Below the pieces are notes generated by a model. It was not told the origin of the DNA and searched no databases. It saw only the letters and a program-made list of their open reading frames with translations. A program made the position numbers and the translations under genes. This document shows positions 56,516 to 64,000 of a stretch of 64,000 nucleotides of DNA, piece by piece (the first letter of the stretch is position 1; the number at the start of each line of letters is the position of its first letter). Source of the DNA: Voacanga thouarsii. Taxonomy: Eukaryota; Streptophyta; Magnoliopsida; Gentianales; Apocynaceae. The DNA is taken from assembly GCA_026120185.1 (NCBI GenBank), contig JANUWF010001942.1, positions 2,914,001 through 2,978,000 on the forward strand, given 5' to 3'.

Positions 56516-56911
56516 GAAAACTTCACTCCTTACAAAGAGAAATTATTTATGACTTGCCAAATATTTCTGCAAATGTTTTCAGCTATGCATTCAAGAACTG
56601 TTTAAAGTACCATGTGCACACATAGGACTTACTGAGATATCAATCTCATACTGTTTTTATATCATGTTTTTAGGAGAATGACACTGCTGAGCAAGCGGGA
56701 TGTCTAGTAGTTGGAGCTTTTGTTACCTTATTTATGTTTGAGAGACAGATGTTCATTTATGTTTTTTTTTAACCGATGTATGCATATGTTTAGACTTACT
56801 CAAGTTTGATTCTGATGTAATTAGAGTTTCTCTTTATTTATCTATGTTTTGACATCTTTGGTTTGACTTTATTTAATATACCTCGTTTTAAAGACCCCTT
56901 GTCCTCGGGAC

Positions 56912-56925
56912 GGGGCGACATCCCC
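56912..56925 (+). repeat. Inverted repeat GGGGCGACATCCCC near end of J
   Basis: Same hairpin as at 44146-44160, although the LTRs are otherwise mostly diverged. Confidence 0.5.
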
Positions 56926-56958
56926 GCTCTTTGTGGGTATGTAGTAGGGGGTGTTACA

Positions 56959-56963
56959 GGTTA
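56959..56963. repeat. Target-site duplication ggtta (right of J)
   Basis: Second copy. Confidence 0.9.
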
Positions 56964-58284
56964 CTTAACGCATAAATATTTATTCTTAACCGATTGATGA
57001 GAATAGGAATCTCATCATTTCTAGGTTATTATGTTATGAATTCCAAATGGGGAATGGCTTACTTTTAGCCAGTGAGTAGTCCACTCACTTTATGACATAA
57101 GCGTATTTCGAGTACGTAGAACAAGACCTGTAGTAGTGGTTTCTTAAAAGTACTATATGGTAGAAACCTAGACTACTACCGCTACAACATGGACTAGTAC
57201 TCTACGACTTGAGTATGAGTTGGTAGTCTAATGAAGCTGGAAGCATATACTTTGATGTGCTATAGTTGAGGTTCTATCATAGGGCTAATATACTTACATG
57301 TTGGGTATATATGACTAGTTAGTTAAAAAAGACTTGTACAAGATAGTTTCTATACTATATCGCCCCTTGTGGTTGTCTGAATGATTTGAATGTCCAGGGC
57401 CCTGGGAAACATGACTTGGATATTTGATTTAGAATAGCTCCCTTGAAAAACGGGAACACTTCAGGAAGTCGTGGATCATTGGACTAGAGGCCTAAGGATG
57501 GTAGATGTCATTTAGAGAGGTGTTAGTACACTTCTTCCTCTTTAAATGTACGACGATGTATAGAGGGGTATTTTAGTCATTACACCTGTAGGTCGGAGAC
57601 TTTGCTAACGCAACATTGTCCTTGGGGTCAATATTTCCTTATGGTGATATTAGGAAATATTTAAAATACAAAATACAGCTATTTATATAGTAGGGGTATT
57701 TTGGTCATTTTCGTAGCTAAGGCAATGTGTTTTTTTTTGTTCTCGGAATAGCCCGTAAGTCCTAATTAGTTTTAGGTTGAGGGATTGGTCTCAGTTAAAG
57801 AGGAATATATACTCAAGATGTTATTTGATAACATAGTCGGGTTTATTGCGAGAAAGAGAAGTTGATGGGCCCATTTATAATTCTGAGAATTTCATGGGTT
57901 CCAATTGCAATTGGAGAATTGTTTGGAATTCTCAGATTTGGAATAAGAGATCTCCATCTCTTAAGGTGAATAAAAAAGAAAACCTGGTTTTCTTTCCTAA
58001 GCCCTCTCTCTCTCGTGTCCTTTGGTTCTCCTCTTGATATGGTTAACCAAAGAACAAAGAAGGGAGAACTCTCTCTCTTGTGACCTTTGGTTCTCTTGTT
58101 CTTTATATTAGAAAAGAATACAAGAGGTTGGAAGGTTGTTGATTTTCTGCTCAACCTTTGGTTCACCAAGAAAGTTGAGAGGATTCCTTCTCTTGAGATC
58201 ATTCATTTTCACCCTTTATTTCACCAACAAGGATTTAGGTAGTGGAATATTCCGACAACCGGAAAGCTTTAGCGTTCATCGTTC

Positions 58285-58422
58285 ATGCAAACAAGGCGGA
58301 GTAGGAGGTTAGCAGGTTTTCAACCGGAAGCTTCATCAAGCGAGCAAGAAAGTGTTGTCCCTGAGGTTCAATCTATTCTTTCACAACCTAACAGGTTTAA
58401 GGCACCCAGAGGTATGTTTTAA
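58285..58422 (+). CDS. LTR-encoded short ORF with basic RRSRRLAG N-terminus (solo LTR I)
   Basis: M-Q-T-RRSRRLAGFQPEA, then a Ser/Glu/Val-rich stretch and PNRFKAPRG. The stop is at 58420-58422, three codons after a canonical splice donor AGAG/GTATGT (58411/58412). Compared with Cop3, the first 16 residues differ only at one place although the LTRs are clearly diverged, and the middle has changed by whole codons. This copy has the best donor of all. Product unknown; proposed first exon of gag. Confidence 0.55.
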   Translation: MQTRRSRRLAGFQPEASSSEQESVVPEVQSILSQPNRFKAPRGMF

Positions 58423-58515
58423 ATGCTTCCATGCTGCTGCTCTTCATGGTTTTTCTTTGCCTCTGTTTGTTTTTCGTTTCTGCAACATGCTCCTCTATTT
58501 TCTTTCAAACTAGCA

Positions 58516-58520
58516 CTAGC
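58516..58520. repeat. Target-site duplication ctagc (right of I)
   Basis: One base differs from the left copy. Confidence 0.65.
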
Positions 58521-58671
58521 TATGAGACAATCACATGGATAACTATTTAGTGCCAGTGATATAATCTCAATATAGCAAACGTTCAAGTATCCTTATACTT
58601 GAGGTCTCCAATGTACTTTCTTTGCTGAGCATTGTGCTTTGATTCCAATCTCTAGAGCCAGATCGAGGGCC

Positions 58672-58676
58672 ACCTA
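58672..58676. repeat. Target-site duplication accta (left of E)
   Basis: Right copy is at 63537-63541. Confidence 0.92.
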
Positions 58677-59564
58677 TGATATGACTTTTTGTGGTGGCTT
58701 TTCTTGGTGTTGTGGTGTTTTGGTGGCTATATGTTCAGCTCAATCAAAGGGAACCAAAACAAGGACTTTTCTTGTGACAAAAGGAGAAAGTAACCTAACT
58801 ATCTACACACCCTTCAAACCCTTGAAGAACAAAGCCTCAAAGACCCTCAAGATGAATAGAAAGTTCTACTAGATTCTCACCCTAATATCCTTGAAGCAAC
58901 AAAGGTAAGAAAGAACATATAGAATAGAGAAAATAGGCACCCAAATATTGAATTTCAAACAAACCTTAGAAGAACAAAGCAACTAAGACCTATTCAAAGA
59001 AAACAACATTGGATTATCCAAAAGATTTATAGACTCTTACAAAAGGAGGACTAACCCTTCAGCTTGGTCTTGAACAAGATGAACAAGGAGGCTTGGCCTC
59101 TCAAGATTCTCTCTCAATCTGATTTCAAAATGTTGTGTGTTGTATTTTCAAATGACTAAGGTTCTATTTATACTACCATAACCCTAGCTAAGTAAACCCT
59201 GATGTTCTATTACAGTTTTTGGGGCATAATAAGTCTTTACAAGCAATTAAAAATGAAGAAAGTCGGAGAAAAGCATTAAAAAGCGGGACTGTCGGCCGGT
59301 GCCCAGAGTGCAACCGGCACCGGTTTGGACATCACAGCTGGCGCCGGCTGTGTTCTATTTTCGGCAGTTGAATTGCTCGAACACAGCCATTATGGACAGA
59401 ATGGAGCCGGCGCCGATTTAGCTGCTTGGAGCCGGCGCCGGCTGTCCTCTGGAGGCCTCCATTTTGGTCTAGTTTCGTCCATCTTCTTCGCCGACCCTTG
59501 TCTTTGTATGGTCACACCTCCCCCTCCTTTATCTTGAACTTCATGATGAAGTAGAGTCTCATCA
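58677..59564 (-). repeat. 3' LTR of E
   Basis: TGATATGACTTTTTG to GAGTCTCATCA on the plus strand. It carries four palindromic GCCGGCRCCGG-type cassettes (59296-59460), one more than the other LTR. Confidence 0.93.
59296..59460. repeat. Palindromic CCGGCGCCGG cassettes in E 3' LTR
   Basis: AACCGGCACCGGTT, GCTGGCGCCGGCTG, GAGCCGGCGCCGAT and GAGCCGGCGCCGGC; two of them follow GACAGAATG- or CTTG-type words. The right LTR lacks the AACCGGCACCGGTT unit, a 24-base difference. Confidence 0.8.
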
Positions 59565-59722
59565 TATCCCCCTCCTTGAAAAGGATTCGTCTCTGAATCT
59601 TTTCCTTCTTCTTCATGGAGTGCCTTCACTACTGCCACCTTCTTAGCTCTATCAAGGATCATCCGTTCACCTATAGGCAAGGGAATCAATTCAAAAGAAG
59701 TTAAGGAACTAAAACCATTCAT
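59390..59722 (-). pseudogene. E pol C-terminus running through the PPT into the LTR
   Basis: The open frame of 110 codons has LTSFELIPLPIGERMILDRAKK (integrase core end), then a deletion join, TNPFQGGGYDE encoded by the PPT region, and GGGGVTIQRQG inside the LTR, in the place of the GPxTRxRAK motif of related pol ends. So pol overlaps the 3' LTR. The last residues come from the GC cassettes. Confidence 0.65.
59565..59580 (-). promoter_or_regulatory. Polypurine tract of E
   Basis: The minus strand reads AAGGAGGGGGATA directly before the LTR start TGATGAGACTC. Confidence 0.8.
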
Positions 59723-60041
59723 AATTTCAAAAGGGGAATAAAGAGTGGTAGAGTGAAAAGCCTTTTTGCAAACAAACTCAAATTGTGGCCAGCATTCCTC
59801 TCATTTGGTCAAGTTTTTCTTGATTATGGCCCGCAAGAGTTGGGTAAGTGTTCAGTTGACCTCTTCTTTTGGAACAACAACTTCAAATACTTGAGGCATA
59901 GCTGCAATGGTATTTATGCAAAGACAATGAGAAATCATTAGTAGAAACATAAAAACAATTGCATAAAAGAAGAATATCCACCGGATCCTGGGTTTCTTTA
60001 GCCTCTATGACCTCACTTTCTTTTTCAAAGAAATTCACTCT

Positions 60042-60443
60042 TCATTTACCTCCCCTCTCTTGACCTTGCTCACTCATACCAAACTCTTTTTCTTGCCTCT
60101 CTTTTTCCCTCCTCTCAATTTCTTGTTTTGGATTAACATCCTGCGCTCCCTTCTTCTTTTCTTGTTCCTTCATGATTCTTTGATCTTTGTTCATCTCACT
60201 AGGGACTTGGGTAATGGTGGTAGGGGTTGGCCAATCTTGGATAGCTTTTACCTGTCCTTCTTCAACCTCAATCTCTTTGGCACTCATATCATACTCAAGG
60301 AATGTAATCCTCTCCAAACTAAGAGAGCATTTCTCAAGTGTATTCCCATCTCTTCTACCCACTCTATCTCTTCCACTAGATTTGATGTCATTTTGTGAAG
60401 TTGCACTAGATTCTTCATTCTTACTAGTCTCACTCATTTTCAT
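60042..60443 (-). pseudogene. E charged ORF with embedded RT-thumb piece
   Basis: 133 codons. Residues about 36-80 read LEKCSLSLERITFLEYDMSAKEIEVEEGQVKAIQDWPTPTTITQV in short, which is the RT thumb of a D-like pol. It is joined to a Lys/Glu-rich stretch (REKERQEKE) equal to the charged spacer before RT in D. The join is a deletion scar that keeps the frame. It is separated from the next upstream ORF (60444-60962) only by one stop codon in the same frame. Confidence 0.65.
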
Positions 60444-60962
60444 TTACTTTTGCACTACCTCTAGCCAACTTCTCTTTCTCTCCTCTTGTGGATGCGAGCT
60501 TTTTCCCACTTCATGAGTACTTGAAGCACTTTGGGAACCTTCATCTATAGCATGTATTTGTTCATTCTTTATCTCAATTTTTGAATTCTTTGACTCTTCA
60601 ACAAATTCCATACTCTTTTGCTCAACTTCTTCTTGCACATTCTCCTCTAACATTTCTAATGGGTTTGACTCATCCTCTAGAAAGAATAAAATGTTATAAT
60701 ATTCCTTAGTCACCCTATTTGTTGAACTCAGTGGATCTACATCTTCTTTTTCATCATTACTAAGCTCCTCATAAACATTTTCCTTAACTATTTCAAGCAC
60801 TACTTCTTCATTTTGATTGAGCATTTCTTGGTCTTTGGCTTCCCTTTTTAGCTTCTCCTCCTTTTCAAAGCCACGTAATTCATTTTGTTCAACCATCTCA
60901 ATTGTTTCTTCACTTCTTGTCCTTCTTGGGTCCTCAACATCTACAACATTTTTCTTGGCCAC
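60444..60962 (-). CDS. E acidic coiled-coil-like ORF (172 codons)
   Basis: The ORF starts MAKKNVVDVEDPRR and is very rich in Glu, Lys, Asn and Ser. It has long predicted-helical stretches (EEKLKREAKDQEMLNQNEEVVLEIVKEN) and no known domain. It lies where the charged gag-pol linker of D (23517-23900) is expected. It is followed in frame, after one stop, by 60042-60443. It could be the remains of the gag-protease linker or a product of its own; I cannot tell. It is unusually open for an element this decayed. Confidence 0.5.
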   Translation of the reverse strand: MAKKNVVDVEDPRRTRSEETIEMVEQNELRGFEKEEKLKREAKDQEMLNQNEEVVLEIVKENVYEELSNDEKEDVDPLSSTNRVTKEYYNILFFLEDESNPLEMLEENVQEEVEQKSMEFVEESKNSKIEIKNEQIHAIDEGSQSASSTHEVGKSSHPQEERKRSWLEVVQK

Positions 60963-60995
60963 TTTGGCCTCAAGTCTAGCGTTTTGCTTCTCAAT

Positions 60996-61755
60996 TTATC
61001 TCTCTTCTTTGCAAATGTGCACCCTATAAAATCTTTCATATGCCCATTTATTTGGACAGTCAAACATTGTGTGCCTTGTACTACAACAAATCTCACTAGT
61101 TAATCCTCTACTACTCCTTTTTTGTACTATGCTTATAGAAGCTTGGGATTCTCCCCTTTTTCCTTGCGACTCTTCCTTCCCATTTAGTTGTTGTAGCAAA
61201 CTTGGACAACTTCTGCACTCATGCTCCCTCTCCTCATTATTTTCTTCTCTCCTACCTCCTCTATGGCCCCTTCCTCTATGTTGTTCCCCAAAAGCCTCAA
61301 CATGATCCCCCTCATACCACTCATCAACTCCCTTAAATTCTCTTTCTAGCCCCCTTAGATTGTTTCCCCCATTCCTTCTTTGTCCTTCTTTATCCTTTAC
61401 CTCATCCTACTCTCATTCCATGAACTCCCCCTCTTATAAGAGCTTGTTAGAATCCCCCAATTGAATGTTCGTCCCATTCTTCCCCTTGTTGGGCATGTAA
61501 TGGAGGAGTGTGGGCATCACCATCCCTCATTCTAGAGCTAGGTGCTTCAAATCGTTCTTGGCCCCTCCTTTGTGCAACGGTAGAATATTAGCCAAGATGG
61601 TTTATCAACTCCCTTGTCAGATTTTGAAATTCGCTTTGCATAGTCCTCATCATGGCTTGCAAGTCTTTTCGCAATCCCCTAGCATCAATGGGTTCTTCTT
61701 GAGGTATACTAGGTCCACTTGCGTTAGGACTAGAGATCTCTTGTTCATGGGCCAT
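60996..61755 (-). pseudogene. E gag remnant (N-terminus and zinc-knuckle part)
   Basis: It starts with ATG at 61755: MAHEQEISSPNASGPSIPQEE, then RGLRKDLQAMMRTMQSEFQNLTREL, a helical N-terminal part like that of D near 25430. A stop near 61585 and frameshifts follow. At 60996-61199 the frame ends with CCSTRHTMFDCPNKWAYERF, a decayed zinc knuckle. The main capsid domain seen in D (24522-24926) is missing, so gag was deleted internally too. Confidence 0.65.
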
Positions 61756-62654
61756 GGTGGTAGAGTATTTACTTGTCTATACTTGCAAAACAAGAGATTA
61801 GAAAGAAAAATCAATCCTCACCGCACTTCCTTGCGTGTTGGCTCTCAAGGTTGATCACTCCACCCTCGTGTTTACTCTCTTAGACTCTTTTGATTATAGG
61901 CTCTCCCTCTTGCCTTTTTCTCAACACTCAAGCCTTCTTGTTCAATCCCAATTCTCCCCAATAGCTGAAGATTTAGTCCAGCTAAGTGAATCACACAAAT
62001 CAAAACGAATTTCCAAATAAAGGGTCTTAGGAGAATTTCAACAAACACTTGTTGGGCACCTCCTAGCAATCAAGTTTTAAGCCAAGAATTTCAAGAAAAA
62101 TGGACTTAATCAACTCAAGAGCAAGCACTAGATGCAAAAGAACACTTCTAAGCAAGAAACAAACAAGAATTATTAAGAACAAAGAAAACAAGAACAACTA
62201 GAACTAAGATGATGAAGAACAAGATGATCACAAAGGTGTAATAGAAAATTTGAGTTCAATAGACATGGAATTCAATAATTTAGTGACATACTAAGCCACA
62301 AAATCCCAAGGAATAAAAATCAAGAATCAAAGTTCCCAACTATAGCAAAAAACACTCTCATGGAACATTTATGAAACACCTTGGCTGCAACATCGTCATT
62401 CAAGAGCAACCAAAATTTTCACCCATATTCAAGTCAAATTTCAATACAATCATAAGATAAATTTGTTCCCAAGGATTATAATAATATCAAGGAGTAATTT
62501 CCCAACAGAAAAATCAAGATACAACAAAAATTTCAAGACCTTTTTGGAGTAATTTTCTGAGTTACAGGATTTTCTATTTTTTTTTCTCTTTTCTTCACTT
62601 TGTATGGCTCATTTTTCTTGTTTTCAAGCTTTGATGGGAATCAAGCTTTTCCTT
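61756..62654 (-). other. E leader between PBS and gag
   Basis: AT-rich, no conserved ORF. A T-run at 62575-62590. Confidence 0.6.
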
Positions 62655-62666
62655 GCTCTGATACCA
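62655..62666 (-). promoter_or_regulatory. Primer-binding site of E (initiator tRNA-Met)
   Basis: The minus strand reads TGGTATCAGAGC, an exact match to the complement of the plant initiator tRNA-Met 3' end, seven bases after the LTR end. Confidence 0.9.
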
Positions 62667-62673
62667 AACTCTT

Positions 62674-63536
62674 TGATATGACTTTTTGTGGTGGCTTTTC
62701 TTGGTGTTGTGGTGTTTTGGTGGCTATATGTTCAGCTCAATAAAAGGGAACCAAAACAAGGACTTTTCTTGTGACAAAAGGAGAAAGTAACTTAACTATC
62801 TACACACCCTTCAAACCCTTGAAGAACAAAGCCTCAAAGACCCTCAAGATGAATAGAAAGTTCTACTAGATTCTCACCCTAACATCCTTGAAGCAACAAA
62901 GGCAAGCAAGAACATGTAGAATAGAGAAAATAGGTACCCAAATATTGAATTTCAAACAAACCTTAGAAGAACAAAGCAACTAAGACCCATTCAAAGAAAA
63001 TAACATTGGATTATCCAAAAGATTTATAGACTCTTACAAAAGGAGGACTAACCCTTAAGCTTGGTCTTGAACAAGATGAACAAGGAGGCTTGGCCTCTCA
63101 AGATTCTCTCTCAAACTGATTTCAAAATGTTGTGTGTTGTGTTTTCAAATGACTAAGGTTTTATTTATACTATCATAACCCTAGCTAAATAAACCCTGAT
63201 GTTCTATTACAATTTTTGGGGCATAATAAGTCTTTACAAGCAATTAAAAATGAAGAAAGTCGGAGAAAAGCATTAAAAAGCGGGACTGTCGGATTGTGCC
63301 CAGAGTGTAGCCAGCGCCGGCTGTGTTCTGTCTTCGGCGGTTGAATTGCCTGAACACAGCCATTGTGGACAGAATGGAGCCGGCGCCGGTTTGGCTGCTT
63401 GGAGCCGGTGCCGACTGTCCTCTGGAGGCCTCTATTTTGGTCTAGTTTCGTCCACTTCGTCGCTGGCCCTTGTCTTTGCATGGTCACACCTCCCCCTCCT
63501 TTATCTTGACCTTCATAATGAAGCGGAGTCTCATCA
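62674..63536 (-). repeat. 5' LTR of E
   Basis: TGATATGACTTTTTG to GAGTCTCATCA on the plus strand, 863 bp, very close to the other LTR except for the cassette indel and scattered substitutions. GCCGGCGCCGG cassettes at 63300-63330 and 63375-63420. Confidence 0.93.
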
Positions 63537-63541
63537 ACCTA
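63537..63541. repeat. Target-site duplication accta (right of E)
   Basis: Second copy. Joining the flanks restores GGGCCACCTATAGGATGG, which matches the H-family solo LTR near 32200. Confidence 0.92.
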
Positions 63542-64000
63542 TAGGATGGATATTGGGTACATTGTGAGATAAACAAAAGTAGTTGAAATGGTCAATAAAG
63601 GATTCACCACTCCTAATAGTAGGGGCGAATATCTTACAGATACTTGTAGGAATTACTACTCGAGAAGTCCTTAGCCAAGGCGATTGTGTATTGGAAACAG
63701 TTCCAATTGATACACGTCTAAAGTAGTGGGTTCTTGATAAAAGTACTATTATATTCGAGTTAGAATTAATATATATTTTGGAGGGAGTTGGCACTAATTT
63801 CGTACTCCAAACCAAATGAGATATTGTATGGTGAAAAGAGTTAATTGCATTGTAGTTTGTTATTGAAGGGTTCATGTCAAGCCACTTGACTTCCTGGACT
63901 CTTGGGTGGTCATGATGTGTTACTAGATACCGCTCATGATCTAAAAATATAAATTCATTAATTGATGAATTAATAAACCAATCCTAATTAGAATTAATAT

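Larger units (their letters stand above)
53697..56958 (+). mobile_element. Solo gypsy LTR J (3262 bp)
   Basis: TGTAATACCCCGCCC to GGGGTGTTACA, flanked by ggtta on both sides. It shares with G and the 1799-6083 LTR only islands: the ends, the tRNA-like module (53957-54030), GAGTACTCAATAAGGGTAG (56125), GAGTATCTCACCCGGTGGGCCGTACACC (56332) and the terminal hairpin. It is therefore a different family of the same kind of long-LTR gypsy. No internal region. The ORFs at 54702-54950 and elsewhere are not conserved. Confidence 0.9.
53504..58515 (+). mobile_element. Solo copia LTR I, split by J
   Basis: The segments 53504-53696 and 56959-58515 together match the copia LTRs of Cop1/Cop3 (TGTTGGGAATATGCCCTCTTAG to the tail AACTAGCA). 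It is flanked by ctagt (53499-53503) and ctagc (58516-58520), a 5-bp duplication with one mismatch. No PBS or internal region follows, so it is a solo LTR. It carries the short ORF at 58285. Confidence 0.83.
58677..63536 (-). mobile_element. Deleted Ty3/gypsy element E, minus strand (4860 bp, both LTRs)
   Basis: LTRs 58677-59564 (888 bp) and 62674-63536 (863 bp), TSD accta on both sides, iMet PBS beside the right LTR, purine tract beside the left LTR. The inside is only 3.1 kb: gag N-terminal part, zinc-knuckle trace, two charged ORFs, a small RT thumb piece and the pol C-terminus. Most of protease, RT, RNase H and integrase are deleted. The RT piece is nearest to D, so E is a non-autonomous derivative of a D-like element. 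Confidence 0.92.
53120..64000 (+). mobile_element. LTR of element H (three segments, runs off the window)
   Basis: It starts TGTTAGTGTTATGCC. The segments 53120-53503, 58516-58676 and 63537-64000 join to a sequence that matches the solo LTR at 30993-32741 read on the minus strand. H is interrupted by solo LTR I (53504-58515) and by element E (58677-63536). Whether H is a solo LTR or a full element cannot be seen. Confidence 0.85.

Noticed and set aside
57843..58202. A 119-codon minus-strand ORF in solo LTR I
   Set aside because: CT-rich leader of the LTR read in antisense, with no counterpart in Cop3 or Cop1 LTRs.
60060..61305. Plus-strand ORFs of 70-112 codons
   Set aside because: Antisense shadows of the acidic E ORFs; Phe/Leu/Ser-rich translations follow from the Glu/Lys codons on the other strand.
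1..64000. A host gene or a phage/bacterial-type defence system
   Set aside because: Every segment longer than about 200 bp could be placed in an LTR element by ends, TSD, homology to another copy, or protein motifs. No other conserved domain was seen.

Overview
This is AT-rich nuclear DNA from a plant with a large, retrotransposon-filled genome. A eudicot is my guess, but nothing here fixes the species. I found no host gene, rRNA, functional tRNA or CRISPR. Almost every base can be assigned to LTR retrotransposons: Ty1/copia and Ty3/gypsy elements with tRNA-iMet-type primer sites, inserted into one another. Nearly all insertion borders come from TG...CA ends plus 5-bp target-site duplications (TSDs) that I could read directly.

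Left half. A minus-strand Ty3/gypsy element (D, gag-pol about 21.6-25.5 kb, 5' LTR 26.4-27.5 kb) was hit in its integrase by a minus-strand copia (Cop2). Cop2 was later hit twice. In its leader sits plus-strand copia Cop1 (1-8161), which itself carries a 4.3-kb solo gypsy LTR (1799-6083, TSD catag). In its LTR sits the complete plus-strand copia Cop3 (11274-21027, 2.0-kb LTRs, TSD gatat). To the right lie a solo LTR K (28026-29618, TSD gtgaa) inside a decayed copia pol fragment, then a minus-strand copia F (about 30430-39948), whose 3' LTR holds another solo LTR (30993-32741, TSD taatc).

Right half. F's 5' LTR is split by G (39949 onward), a Ty3/gypsy chromovirus of Tekay/Del type with 4.2-kb LTRs, PBS, gag, protease, RT, RNase H, integrase, chromodomain and PPT, all degraded. 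G's 3' LTR is broken at 53120 by element H. H carries a solo copia LTR I (53504-58515), which carries a solo gypsy LTR J (53697-56958, TSD ggtta), and a deleted minus-strand gypsy E (58677-63536, TSD accta). The order F > G > H > I > J is five layers deep.

How the parts work together: none of the elements looks autonomous. Cop3 has LTRs only about 2% different by eye, yet its gag and pol are frameshifted, so it was probably copied with help from a relative. The most interesting signals are conserved parts inside LTRs and leaders. (1) A short ORF beginning with a basic RRSRRLAG-like motif is encoded in every copia LTR of this lineage and ends at a conserved phase-1 splice donor, which suggests a gag N-terminus that starts inside the 5' LTR and is spliced across the primer-binding site. 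(2) A tRNA-like module with A-box and B-box-like parts lies in the long gypsy LTRs. (3) A cluster of stem-loops with a common AAAGTGTGG loop lies in LTR J. (4) Palindromic GC-rich cassettes recur in unrelated element families.
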